A stretch of DNA of 22,040 nt from Trichomonas tenax (GCA_023091735.1 JALKBU010000876.1:1-22040); one strand, 5' to 3'. Numbered from the stretch's first letter, positions 1 through 9,453 are shown. The notes: generated from the letters alone by a model not told the origin. Translations and numbers: made by a program.

Positions 1-138
1 CAGAATTACCAAATTTCGATCGAATAAGCTCAATTGGTACGTTTGCGTTTTCTGGATGTCAGAGATTAACGCGTTTTCACTGTACGAGAAATTTAACTGA
101 AATCGAAAATTATGGATTTCACGCTGCGTTCAATGTCA

Positions 139-876
139 GGTACCGAAAGTTGTCACGAAAAGTGACATAAAAAGTGATATTATCTGACATGTAAAGTTGT
201 CGGAATCTCTGGTTTTATTTGTCAAAATATTAATATTTTTGACATGTAAAGTCCTATAATCATTCAAATTATGTATTAGTTTTTATTTCAAAATCGCGTC
301 TGACGGGAAGAATTGGGGACTACATTGATACAGGTACCGCGCATGTTAGTAGCTAAACTCACAGATCTTCCTTTCATACGCCATCATTAAGAAATCAAAG
401 ATTTCCACTTCAGAATGCCTCTGAAGAGCAAAATTAAATGCTTGATTGGGACAAGTAGCCAAGGTTCTAGCAATCCAGCCCACAGTTCTTCCTTTCAGAA
501 GCATTCTGTAAAGTAAATCGCTGATTATTTCGAAAATCGAGTCTGAAAGGAAGAACTGTGGACTGGATTGCTAAGATTTGGGTATTTGTGCCAATCCAGC
601 CCACAATTCTTCCTTTCAGAAGCATTCTGTAGAGTAAATCGCTGTTTATTTCGAAGATCGAGTCTGAAAGGAAGAACTGTGGACTGGATTGCTAGAATTT
701 TGGCTACCAGTGCCAATGAAGCACTTAATTTTTCTTTTCAAAGTAAATTTAAACAAATATAGAATATCATTCTTCCAATAATCATTTATAATCACATGCC
801 ACGTAAATATTTATTTGTCAAATATATACGTTTACATGTCAGATAATATCACTTTTTCGTGACAACTTTTGGTACG
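139..876 (+). mobile_element. MITE-like inverted-repeat element, copy A
   Basis: The two ends are inverted copies: GTACCGAAAGTTGTCACGAA near 140-160 is mirrored by TTCGTGACAACTTTTGGTAC at 856-875, and the similarity runs inward through the motifs at 185-195 and 831-841. The reverse complement of the whole element reappears at 18053-18548. By eye the outer 180-220 bp on each side match at roughly 94-97 percent. Copy A is longer because its centre carries an extra palindromic block (about 428-733). No long ORF or transposase is present, so this would be a non-autonomous element; short reading frames inside use non-ATG starts and are not genes. The long terminal inverted repeats recall Mutator-like elements, but I could not define a target-site duplication, so the exact ends (within about 15 bp) and the superfamily are uncertain. 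Confidence 0.75.
428..733. repeat. Nested palindromic tandem unit inside element copy A
   Basis: Two tandem units of about 104 bp (468-572 and 591-694) each fold back on themselves. In the first, arm 468-498 pairs with arm 542-572 (31 nt with one mismatch). The second has the same design. In addition, 430-498 is an inverted copy of about 663-732, so the whole block is also one large imperfect palindrome. A more diverged version of the arm occurs at 302-330. Copy B keeps only one unit (18236-18320). The hairpin potential is seen directly; any RNA product is inference. Confidence 0.75.
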
Positions 877-2463
877 CAACAATGATCATTTTTTGCTTTT
901 TTTATAAACATCATGCATTTTATGAACATGCATTATTATTCTAGTTAATGTATGGACGCATATGCATTTACATTGTTCAGGAGCATTGTTTTCTGCCATC
1001 CAAACAGACTTAACCCAATAAATAAAATCAAATTATTGGAAGTTCATTAATGAGTTAACTGATATTTTGTTAATACTTATCTACAAAACGAAGCTTTCAA
1101 TAGTTCTCGATATCTTCTATTAATATAATTTGAATGAAAGAAAAATTTATTCGATGTGAAAATTGATCAATTTCTGGGGGATCCTATAGTATTCATAAAA
1201 TAATAATTCATGACCATGTACAGAAGTATAACCAAAATGTATTCTATGAATAACAGAGGTAAATATAGTATCTAAACAAAAATATATTAACTTTTTGCTA
1301 ACAATGAAAATATTTTGCGGATATTATTACTTTCGATTCAGATAAGTGTGCAATTTTCAGCGAAATCAAAATAACAAATAAATAATATTATGATGATTAT
1401 TTTGTCACTTTTATATCATTGACAAAGACGTTAATTTTTTGGCATACATCAAGTGTTCAGCCCACAACATGCATACACAAAGCCAATGATCGTGGGAGCT
1501 ATGCATCGTATCTCAATACCCAATAGATAGAAAAATCTGTAAAATTTCTTAAAATTTCGAAATTTCATCACCAATTTACCTATTCATTCATGGATACTAT
1601 CAATTAATGTTGAGTATATTACTACACATCAATAATGCATGTATATATTTTTAGAAAACATCGCATATATAGTTAAAATTAGTTAATTCTATTTCGTATC
1701 TCCAAAAGTTAAGTTGCTGCAGCATTCATATTACAGCTACAGGTTCATGTCTGTACTGACACTATACCTACGAAAGATGCAATAAAATTGGCTACATTTT
1801 TTATATATATAATGACTAAACGAAGCTTGTAAACATATATAAAAGTCAAAATAATTATATAATGTTCGCTTAATAATGCAAAATTCCGATTTTTTTAAAA
1901 AAAAACACTATTAACTTCAATATAGTCTTGATTATTAATTTCTAACTGATTCATTACGTATGTATATCTAGTAGTTAAAAGAATTTTTATGTGCGTTTAG
2001 CTGTTACACAATAGAACATAAAGATAATCTGAACTTTTTCCATCTGAGGGATAACCTTAAAGAATTAGAAGGTCTTTGATCATTATTATTCTTAATATGA
2101 ATAGTCCAAATATGATTACCTTTATCAAGTGCATTTATCTGATGTGAAATTAACTTTGTTTATATTGATAATAATGATGAATGATGATTTTTAATTCATC
2201 ATGAAATCAAAATGACAAAACTGCTAAGAATCTGATAATGTTGTCATAAATCTTGAATAGTTTTGTAGTGAAAAAATTGCTAAGAAAAGATGTTTTATTC
2301 TGATTCTTTGGGAGAGAATTTCGATATCTGCATCTAATAATGATTGATGAACAAAATCTTCCAGGTGAAATTGATTTTCGGTGTATTTAGATAATAAAGA
2401 TGTAATAAAAAGAGATCCCTAATGGCCTTTGTAAACCAAACAAAAATAACGTAACATAAAAAA
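877..2463. other. AT-rich intergenic region without recognisable genes
   Basis: About 1.6 kb of AT-rich DNA. I see no reading frame with protein-like composition, no tRNA-like cloverleaf and no long repeat. The only structure noted is a 9-bp inverted repeat, ATGATGAAT at 2174-2182 and ATTCATCAT at 2194-2202, plus short homopolymer and AT runs. The last 50 bases form the promoter of the following gene. Confidence 0.6.
2424..2455 (+). promoter_or_regulatory. Candidate core promoter of the SAM/zinc-finger gene
   Basis: GGCCTTT lies at 2424-2430 and TAACGTAAC at 2447-2455, which is 8 bases before the ATG at 2464. CCTTT and Myb-recognised TAACG-type elements near the start site are known from Trichomonas vaginalis promoters. 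Their presence here is seen; use as a promoter is inferred. No good TCAYW initiator is visible close to this ATG. Confidence 0.4.
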
Positions 2464-3123
2464 ATGAATTACACGAAATGGAGCGCGAATGATTTAGCGA
2501 AACAACTCAATAATCTCGGATTTTCACAATACTCGCGAAACTTCAGACTGAATGAGATAAAAGGCTGCCATTTGCCCAATATAACAGAACAACACCTCAA
2601 AGAAATGGGAATCGAGAAAGTTGGACACAGAGTATTACTGCTTAAGCGCATCAGACAGATTGTTGATGGAGAAACACCAAAACCAGCGAATATTGGTGGC
2701 GCAGATTCAATTCCAAGCTCCCGACCATCATCGAACCTCAGCTCCAATCCACCACAGCAGGAGCCGGAGCCGGTTGTTCCGCAGAGAGTTATCCAGCGCC
2801 GCCAACAACAGCAAACTCCTCCACAGCAACATCAGCAGATGATACATGAAAAAATGACTCAGCAACTTCAGAGCCTCAACCAGGAGTCAGGTGGTGAAAT
2901 GCCGTCATCTGGAATGCAATCAAAAATTCGTTATACTTCTTCTCACAACGGGAGAGCACAAAAAGAGACTTTCAGCTCTCAGGAGCCACCGCCAACTGAA
3001 TCCAGCGGTGATGGAGAAGAAAAAGTTACTTGCGAATATTGTGGCCGAAAATTGCCGCCGGATGCTGCAAGACGCCACATTCCTGTGTGCGCTAAGATTC
3101 GCGGCAAGGTTTCTAGGAAATAA
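2464..3123 (+). CDS. SAM domain protein with C-terminal C2HC zinc finger
   Basis: 219-residue protein. Residues about 6-70 look like a sterile alpha motif: W near the start, the LGFSQYSRNF segment, then LPNITEQHLKEMGIEKVGHRVLLLKRI, which matches the usual 'L..lt.edL.elGi...GhR..iL..I' end of a SAM domain. Residues about 75-180 are low complexity, rich in Pro, Ser and Gln. The C-terminus carries C190-x2-C193-x11-H205-x3-C209, the spacing of the zf-C2HC_2 finger of the ZC2HC1 family. SAM domains usually mediate self-association or partner binding, so an adaptor or scaffold role is likely, but no partner can be named. The ATG at 2464 is the first in frame and sits just after the promoter-like elements. 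The gene converges on the karyopherin-like gene with 237 bases between the stop codons; AATAAAGA occurs in that gap at about 3239. Confidence 0.8.
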   Translation: MNYTKWSANDLAKQLNNLGFSQYSRNFRLNEIKGCHLPNITEQHLKEMGIEKVGHRVLLLKRIRQIVDGETPKPANIGGADSIPSSRPSSNLSSNPPQQEPEPVVPQRVIQRRQQQQTPPQQHQQMIHEKMTQQLQSLNQESGGEMPSSGMQSKIRYTSSHNGRAQKETFSSQEPPPTESSGDGEEKVTCEYCGRKLPPDAARRHIPVCAKIRGKVSRK

Positions 3124-3360
3124 TTCTATCATTACCTCTTAAAAATGTTTGTTGAGTAATTATATCAAATTTTTTCATCGTACATCCATCAAATTATATT
3201 AAAAATCTTGACTATTCATTGTATATTTCAATATGGCAATAAAGATTTTATATATTTTCGATATCAAAAAATATTCAAATATTATTAACAAATCATTGCA
3301 GAATATGATATAAAGAGGTGAGGAATATTATAAAATTTGCTAGTTTATCAAACAAATACT

Positions 3361-6300
3361 TTATTGGGCTCCAAAATTCACGAGAGTTTCGTTGAGGAGC
3401 TCTATGTTTCTGTTTAGCCTTATCAGATAATATTGGTTTCCGTTGAGCATCGCTAATATCTGATCCTGTGTCATCGCCTGTATTCTCTGTACAGTGAGGA
3501 CAATGAGTTCTGCTGGGACTCTCTGATAGAAGAATGGAAGACTGCACATCATGTTGAGAGCCGATTGATTGAAGAGAGGTGTGAACTCTTCTGGAGAGCG
3601 CTCTTCCATATCGTGGAGGAAAGGAATGATGATCTCGCAGGCAAACGAATCCACTGGCAGAGGGAGGAGGCGTGTAATAAATCCTCTACTCAACACCATC
3701 TGCCACTGCGCCGCTGGAAGTGAATCGAAGCCTTGCACTTGCACAACTGTTGCAAATAATGCAAGTCTTGCGATATTAACATCTGGTGGTAAAGCAATCT
3801 CTCTGATGAAGTATAGAGCAAATGTCATCAGTGTCGTTGGATCGATAATGCCGCTGTCTGAGAATTTCTCTGGACTCAACCTCAAAAGATTCGTCAAGTA
3901 GCTGAGAATGAGCTTGAGCTTGATTGGGCTGATATTCGATGACTTATTCAGCGAAGTATCAACAGTGATTATAGCGTTTGGTTCATCAAACACTGATAAA
4001 TCACCACGGAGATACGCGAAGAGTGAGTAAAGCTCCAAGATGTGGAAGTTCATCCATGCCTGTCCTTTGCAATATGCTGGAAGTTTCTCCATATGCTGAG
4101 TGACGAGGTTGTCATTCATGTACTGTGAATAAATGAGCTTCTTGTAGACATTCGAAAGTGAGACAACAATTGGATAATCAGGGAACTGCGATAACTCGAA
4201 AAGCAAATAATCAGTGAGCTCACCGAAGAAGCCGCAGCATAACTTATGAGCGAAAACAAGTCCCATTGGATTATTTATCTCTTCAGGGAAGACAGTGATT
4301 AACTGGTCCGCGAACTGGTTGAGAAAAACAATTGCCGGGTGGTCATTGATCACGTTGAGATTTTTAGTGATCTCGGAACCAAACTCTGTGACTAAATTGA
4401 ATGAAACATTTTCTGCAAGATAGCGGTAACCTTCTGTTGCATCAATGGCAGCAACACAGAGAGGAATGATGTACTTTCTGATTCCTATAATGCTCTTGAA
4501 CCATTGCGCGATGTTGTCTGCGTGAGCAGCAATTTCTTGTGGAAATGCACGAATTAAGCGTCCGAAGACACTAAGGAGGTGTGAATTGAAGTTTGTGACA
4601 GAAAGCTCTTCATCTTCTCCCTTCTGATCGTTGATTTGGCTGTTGTCTTTGAGAATAACCAACATTTGAAAAATTCTTTCCAAATATGGAGCAAATGATA
4701 TTGGAATGTAGTCCAAAACCGCACCTAAGAGTTCTAGAGCACTTCCCATATACTCTGTGTTCTCTGTGTTGAATGCTTCAATGCATAAGTTAACTATTGA
4801 CTCAATTTCTGCAGCGGCTGAATTTGGTGACACGTAAACTAGTTTAGAGAAGAATTCAAATACAGGAGGAATGAGAACTTCTGTTTCTTGCACATATCCA
4901 ATAAGATTTCCTGCATATAATCCAAATATTTCTTCATTTGGAGCCGTTGGATGAGAATAACATGCTGAAAGAATATTCAAAGCCACATTCATATCCTGCG
5001 TGTTGTCAATTGTGCCTAACATTTCGTTGAAGTTCGTGATAATTTCGCTGAGATTTGCTGGTCGAGGAATTACTGAATTAAACAGATGAATGATTGCTTG
5101 CGATGTTCCTTCACGTGGGAAATACTTTAACAGATAGCTTGCAATCTGATCAATTAAATATCCCATTTCTTCTGGAAATGCATCGATCAGGTTTGTGTAA
5201 ACAAGGGAAGCGTATTGAATTGTGAAGTCATCGTCTATATCACCAAATTCGTTGATATCGCTGATGATAACGTTCAATGATTTATAAATATACTCTCTGC
5301 TTCCAATTGATACGCAATCAATAAGATATAGAGCTAAAATGCGGTTCTGAATTGTCATATCCTGTTTGAGAGCGTCAACATATGAAATAATGTAATTTAA
5401 TGGATAATCTTCTTGGGAAGACTCTGCGATCGCCCAAAGGAAATAATAGAGACAGTCAAATTTCTTCAAGATCAGATCTGTCTCTCTTGTGAGGAGAGCT
5501 GTGAATTCAACTGCAAATTCTAAATAATCGATGTACTCTTCTGTATTTTTTCCGGAAAGGAATGAAACTGTGCCATCGCTGATGATGTTGGCGACGTATA
5601 ATCGTATCCAAATCGGAAGTTCTTGATCGTGCATTATTTCCCACATATAATCTAAACAAATTGAGTGATAACACTCCAATTTTAAGACCTGAACGAGCTC
5701 TGATATTGCTTTTGTAATTTCAATAACTTCTTCCTCTTTTTCTCCATCAGCTTCGTAAATTGCATATTTCGCAGCCTGATTTAATGTATTACAGAGCTGA
5801 GTCATATCATCATCTTCGCAGTAGTCATGGTCTATTGCGTTTCCTATGTAAATCGCAGCTTGTATTCTAATAATTTGATCTGAATTTGTTAAACTTTTGG
5901 CTGCCAAGTCAAAAATTGCTGACTTATTAATTTCCACATTCACATCGGTTGTCACGAATTCGTTTTGATACCAAATAAAGAAGCCAACAGCGAGAGTACT
6001 TTCATTCTGTAATAATTGCAATGCGAACACAATAAAGTCTTCCCAAACAACTCTATCTTTCATTTCGAACAGATTTCCGTATAAGACGCAGCATGCGTGT
6101 GCCGTATTCTTTTTAATTTGAAAATCTGGAACTTCAAGAATAATATTAAACAATAAAGACTGCAAATTCGTTGCTATAGTTTTGTAATCAAAGTTTTTGT
6201 TGGCGAACGCTCTGCCCATGATAACGGAGAGGAACAATTTCATTCGTGGATCGGTTTGTGATTGCAATAATGACGCAATGTTGTAGATTGTTGATTGTTC

Positions 6301-6402
6301 CTGGATCAGTTCACTCAGTGCGGCGATAACTTCATTTATCCTGATCAGATCTTGGTTGATATAGGCCGTACAAAGATTTAATAAATGCTGAACTGGATCC
6401 AT
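3361..6402 (-). CDS. Karyopherin-beta/importin-like HEAT-repeat protein
   Basis: 1013 residues, the longest gene here. The protein is almost all alpha-helical with repeated pairs of hydrophobic helices typical of HEAT repeats, and acidic overall, as importin-beta family receptors are. The N-terminal 150 residues (a helix with LSELIQEQS, then SQTDPRMKLFLSVIMGRAF, then about ten further helices) resemble the start of importin-5/Kap123-type receptors, where a run after the first repeat places the protein on Ran. Length fits that family (about 1000-1100). The expected role is carrying cargo through nuclear pores under RanGTP control; the cargo cannot be told. The start ATG is at 6400-6402 on the minus strand; upstream is A/T-rich, with a palindromic motif pair at 6575-6597. 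The stop codon overlaps TAAA, a polyadenylation feature known in trichomonads. Another HEAT scaffold (for example proteasome- or cohesin-associated) is the main alternative. Confidence 0.6.
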   Translation of the reverse strand: MDPVQHLLNLCTAYINQDLIRINEVIAALSELIQEQSTIYNIASLLQSQTDPRMKLFLSVIMGRAFANKNFDYKTIATNLQSLLFNIILEVPDFQIKKNTAHACCVLYGNLFEMKDRVVWEDFIVFALQLLQNESTLAVGFFIWYQNEFVTTDVNVEINKSAIFDLAAKSLTNSDQIIRIQAAIYIGNAIDHDYCEDDDMTQLCNTLNQAAKYAIYEADGEKEEEVIEITKAISELVQVLKLECYHSICLDYMWEIMHDQELPIWIRLYVANIISDGTVSFLSGKNTEEYIDYLEFAVEFTALLTRETDLILKKFDCLYYFLWAIAESSQEDYPLNYIISYVDALKQDMTIQNRILALYLIDCVSIGSREYIYKSLNVIISDINEFGDIDDDFTIQYASLVYTNLIDAFPEEMGYLIDQIASYLLKYFPREGTSQAIIHLFNSVIPRPANLSEIITNFNEMLGTIDNTQDMNVALNILSACYSHPTAPNEEIFGLYAGNLIGYVQETEVLIPPVFEFFSKLVYVSPNSAAAEIESIVNLCIEAFNTENTEYMGSALELLGAVLDYIPISFAPYLERIFQMLVILKDNSQINDQKGEDEELSVTNFNSHLLSVFGRLIRAFPQEIAAHADNIAQWFKSIIGIRKYIIPLCVAAIDATEGYRYLAENVSFNLVTEFGSEITKNLNVINDHPAIVFLNQFADQLITVFPEEINNPMGLVFAHKLCCGFFGELTDYLLFELSQFPDYPIVVSLSNVYKKLIYSQYMNDNLVTQHMEKLPAYCKGQAWMNFHILELYSLFAYLRGDLSVFDEPNAIITVDTSLNKSSNISPIKLKLILSYLTNLLRLSPEKFSDSGIIDPTTLMTFALYFIREIALPPDVNIARLALFATVVQVQGFDSLPAAQWQMVLSRGFITRLLPLPVDSFACEIIIPFLHDMEERSPEEFTPLFNQSALNMMCSLPFFYQRVPAELIVLTVQRIQAMTQDQILAMLNGNQYYLIRLNRNIELLNETLVNFGAQ

Positions 6403-6574
6403 ATATTTTTTTATTTTTTTTATCGTACTTTCATCACCTATTTATAAATTTATTTTTATTTTTGGTTTTTCGATATTACTTGGGACCATAAAGACTATCC
6501 TCGTTGATATCTTCGTTATTCTGCTCAATAATACAAGCATTTAACGTTATGTTATGTTCGTGCTAAAAACACTA

Positions 6575-6597
6575 TGTCATGTAAAGTTTACATGTCA
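6575..6597. promoter_or_regulatory. Inverted pair of the TGNCRYGTAAA motif upstream of the karyopherin-like gene
   Basis: TGTCATGTAAA at 6575-6585 faces TTTACATGTCA at 6587-6597 across a single G, giving a palindrome with 8-bp perfect inner arms (CATGTAAA / TTTACATG). It lies about 175-195 bases upstream of the karyopherin-like start codon, and AACGTTATGTTATG lies between them near 6543. The arrangement is what a dimeric DNA-binding protein would favour; that is inference. Confidence 0.5.
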
Positions 6598-6988
6598 GTT
6601 TTGTTTCACTAAAAATTGCAAAAATTGTGAAAATTCGAGATATAAATAAGGTTATCGACAAGATCTACATGTGTATTGGAAATGTGAAGTACTATGTAAT
6701 GGCATATGCGAATATATATCATGCCCGATGAGCCTCTAAAGTAATTTATAGAAATAAATGAGGTGAAGGTGTAAATATATTTAAAAGATATAAAATTGCA
6801 GTGACTGAGCTCCGAAATCAAACACAGATATCCGAATGGATGATAGATACGAAATAGCTAAAGTTGAATTTTGCTGATATTTGAAAGTTCAAGTAACCTA
6901 TAAGGAATACGAAAGAAAATGTGGAACCTTATTCTAAAAAGGAGAGTGAGTAAAGAAAAATTACACTTTTTCTTATTCTTTTTTTTAG

Positions 6989-7029
6989 GCCGTTTTTAGA
7001 ATTGAGCTTCGCTCAATTCTAAAAACGGC
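6989..7029. repeat. Perfect 19-bp inverted repeat with 3-nt loop
   Basis: Arm GCCGTTTTTAGAATTGAGC (6989-7007), loop TTC, then the exact reverse complement (7011-7029). A T-rich run precedes it (6970-6986). The right arm overlaps a second small palindrome, CGGCT-C-AGCCG at 7026-7036, so two alternative stems compete for the same bases. It lies in intergenic DNA about 610 bases upstream of the glycosyltransferase gene. Function unknown. Confidence 0.85.
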
Positions 7030-7641
7030 TCAGCCGCTTACCGAGAACTTATTGAACTTTGAAAAGTCCGTAGGTCATGAAAAAATTAGACCGAACAATT
7101 GATTTTGGTAACTTTTTGGAAAATTGAGAGGAAAGAATTTTTTCATAAATTATTTTGTCGAGAGACATTAGTGAAACACGCTTTAGGAAAAAATAATTGC
7201 GATATTCGGATTCAGCACACAGAATGGATATCTAACGTGTTACTATAATTGAAAAATAATTCTAGATTCGAGTATCTCAAAATTTACTCGATTAAAACTA
7301 CGTTTTTATTAAAAATATGGAAATAATATATTATTCATATCTATAACATATTATCATCAATTCAGGTGTTTATAAATCTTAATCCTCGAAATTTGATATT
7401 ATCAACAACACACTTTGGCAATATGACTATCTTATAGCATTCAATGAATATATATCACATTTCGAAGAAAAATATCCAATAATGCAAATATAATTTAATC
7501 AACAAATATATCTTTGATTTAAAGCCCTTAATTCTAAAATTATGCTTTTTGTCATCGGCTAATATATATATATTTTGAATGAGAAACAGCTAAAAATGGA
7601 ATTACGAAAAAGTTATTGAAATATTAAAGAGAAATTCCTTG

Positions 7642-8823
7642 ATGTGTATAGGCATGGTTTTGTTGATTGAACGGATGATTAATTCATTTATGTTATGTTG
7701 GCTGATTCAATTTGCTAATCTTGCAGTGGGAGTGATATCAGGAAAGGAAGTTCTTGAGTCGAGAGTCATAGGCCAAGCTGAAACGTGGTTCAATGAGTTC
7801 CCTTCTGTAACAATTTACAGTGATTATTTTGATCCTGAACTAAAATCGACGATTACAGAAAAGTCAGAACACACAAATCTCTCTTTTGTTGTCATAGATA
7901 ACGATGCTGAACATTTGATCGGTACTCCTTGGGAAGCAAAGTGGTATCACGCACAACCAAGGTTTTTGCCAGCGATGAAGCACTTATATGAAGCGAATCC
8001 TGATAAAGATTGGTTCCTTTATGGCGATGATGACACATATCTCGTTGCAAAGAATATTCAAAGAAGATTAATCAAATATAATCCAGAAGAACCAACAGTA
8101 GTTTCTTATTTTTATTGTCAATGGAGTTCAGTTTCAGCATATATGCAACCATATAGAGAATGCAGGCCTTTTGCACAAGCAGGGAGCGGAGTTTTGTATT
8201 CTAGAAAAATGATGGAAATGATTGCTCCGTATCTGGACATGTGCAACGAAATATTCAATGATGCTAACCACGCAGCATCAATGAGGATGGCAAACTGCAT
8301 AGAGAGGATCTATGGAGCCGAAAATTGGACGAAAGATAAATTCGTCAAGCCTTGGCGATCTGGCTTTCATTCCAGCAATCCCGATAAAGTAATAGACGAA
8401 GGAAACTACTGGGATGCACCAGGATCCTTCCACCAAGTCAATAGAGAGCAAATGAAGAGAATTCATGATTCGCACATTTCACATGCGAAAGATGGATACT
8501 TTGATTTCGCTTACTACATGTTTATATCAGTTCCTGTAGAGCTGACATATAACACTGCATGGGAGTTCCACTTTGGATACTGTTTTGATATGTTTGGAAC
8601 TCATGCACATCGAATTAATGCTACAAAACCAATCGTATGTGAAGATGAAGAAAGAAGACAATTTTCACAAGAATACGCAGAGAATATTTTCGTTCACATC
8701 AACCATGATGAAAACCTAGAGATTGGAGATATATTTGTTGATGATGTTATCCGAGAAATCTACAGAACTGATGTTTATATTATTATCAATTGTCCAGAAA
8801 AGACCATGTTTGCAAATAGATAA
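7642..8823 (+). CDS. Fringe/C1GalT-like (GT31-type) glycosyltransferase, ER/Golgi membrane-anchored
   Basis: 393 residues from the ATG at 7642. In-frame ATGs at 7654 and 7675 could also be the start; all leave a hydrophobic N-terminal segment (MINSFMLCWLIQFANLAVGV, about residues 12-31) that would act as a signal peptide or signal anchor. The catalytic core shows DWFLYGDDDTYL, with the Asp triad at residues 129-131 (8026-8034) expected to bind the metal and sugar nucleotide, then KYNPEEP and, about 35 residues on, FAQAGSGVLYSRKMME, the counterpart of the 'GGAGYVLS' segment of core-1 beta-1,3-galactosyltransferase and Fringe. Predicted reaction: transfer of a sugar from UDP-sugar to a glycoprotein or glycolipid in the secretory pathway; sugar and acceptor cannot be told. 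The stop runs into TAAATAA. Divergent from the karyopherin-like gene. Confidence 0.75.
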   Translation: MCIGMVLLIERMINSFMLCWLIQFANLAVGVISGKEVLESRVIGQAETWFNEFPSVTIYSDYFDPELKSTITEKSEHTNLSFVVIDNDAEHLIGTPWEAKWYHAQPRFLPAMKHLYEANPDKDWFLYGDDDTYLVAKNIQRRLIKYNPEEPTVVSYFYCQWSSVSAYMQPYRECRPFAQAGSGVLYSRKMMEMIAPYLDMCNEIFNDANHAASMRMANCIERIYGAENWTKDKFVKPWRSGFHSSNPDKVIDEGNYWDAPGSFHQVNREQMKRIHDSHISHAKDGYFDFAYYMFISVPVELTYNTAWEFHFGYCFDMFGTHAHRINATKPIVCEDEERRQFSQEYAENIFVHINHDENLEIGDIFVDDVIREIYRTDVYIIINCPEKTMFANR

Positions 8824-8924
8824 ATAACTTTTCAAATACTTAATGAATTTTTATCCAAAAATGCATTATGTCTATCCAAATATAAAAAATATATCAATAA
8901 GTGTAAATAAAGATTTGTTTGTTA

Positions 8925-9055
8925 GCGCCAGAAGTCAAAAATTTATCAGTAAAGATAAATTCCTTCAAAAATGATCAATTTCTGGCGCAAATTTTCCATA
9001 ACAGCAAACATCTAGAGAATTTGCGCAAGATATCAATCATTTTTATATGATATCT
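8925..9055. repeat. Series of three stem-loops, first two sharing bases
   Basis: GCGCCAGAA (8925-8933) pairs with TTCTGGCGC (8980-8988), enclosing a smaller hairpin ATTTATC/GATAAAT (8941-8947 with 8954-8960). GCGCAAATTTTC (8985-8996) pairs with GAGAATTTGCGC (9015-9026, one G-T). AGATATCA (9028-9035) pairs with TGATATCT (9048-9055). The first two stems both need 8985-8988, so they are mutually exclusive. Could be a structured RNA, a 3' end element of the glycosyltransferase mRNA, or a remnant of a small transposon. Confidence 0.6.
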
Positions 9056-9136
9056 ATTGGCTGATAAACTCAGGTGCATAGAATATCTGCTCGTCATGCT
9101 ATTAGGCAACAAAAGCAAGTAATGTGAATTTATTGG

Positions 9137-9453
9137 ATTTTCTACGACTTTCTAAAGTTGCAGCTTCATTTTGTGGCTTAGGAAACTCAGAGAAGCGTAG
9201 AAAATGTAGATTTGGAAAAAAAATGCCGAATGATTTAGATCTGAGCGAATCTTGATGGTACCAACAGTCAACAAACCATTAATCACGGAGAAAAGCTTTG
9301 TGTTTGTAGTTTGTTGATTGTTGATGCGTTGAATGTGATGAAATCGTGACAAAATCGAAGAACTTGGAAATACTTGAATGATTGGCCACTAGCTTTTCAT
9401 TAGTTAGAGGGGTGTTTGTGCTGATGTGCTTCAAAAGCAGTGAAAGCTAGTGG
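9137..9453. ncRNA. Candidate structured RNA region (unidentified)
   Basis: Three well-separated stems: ATTTTCTACG (9137-9146) with CGTAGAAAAT (9196-9205); CAACAGTCAACAAAC (9262-9276) with GTTTGTTGATTGTTG (9309-9323, 15 bp with one G-T); and CCACTAGCTTTTCA (9386-9399) with TGAAAGCTAGTGG (9441-9453, one bulge), the last enclosing TGCTT-CAA-AAGCA (9427-9439). The region lacks protein-coding potential. I compared it mentally with spliceosomal snRNAs, SRP RNA and RNase P/MRP core motifs and found no convincing match. Strand and boundaries are unknown. The stems are seen; transcription is inference. Confidence 0.3.

Larger units (their letters stand above)
6403..7641. other. Divergent intergenic region with promoter motif pair and a perfect hairpin
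   Basis: 1.24 kb between the divergent karyopherin-like and glycosyltransferase genes. It holds AACGTTA at 6543-6549, the motif pair at 6575-6597, and a perfect 19-bp hairpin at 6989-7029, each listed separately. The rest is AT-rich with no protein-like frame; one minus-strand frame near 6609-6821 is Ile/Phe/Asn-rich and looks like translated AT-rich DNA. Confidence 0.6.

Noticed and set aside
525..762. Short reading frames on both strands inside element copy A
   Set aside because: They begin at non-ATG codons, lie in palindromic repeat DNA and mirror each other because of the inverted repeat.
6970..6990. Pyrimidine tract ending in AG as a 3' splice site
   Set aside because: Trichomonad introns have a highly conserved ACTAACACACAG-type 3' end, absent here; all genes in the window read through as single exons.
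7639..7641. Start of the glycosyltransferase at 7639
   Set aside because: That codon is TTG; the first ATG is at 7642.
9336..9423. Box C/D snoRNA: GTGATGA near 9336 and CTGA near 9421
   Set aside because: The boxes are about 80 bases apart but I could not find a terminal stem or internal box pair, and the CTGA falls inside another stem. Both boxes are short enough to occur by chance.
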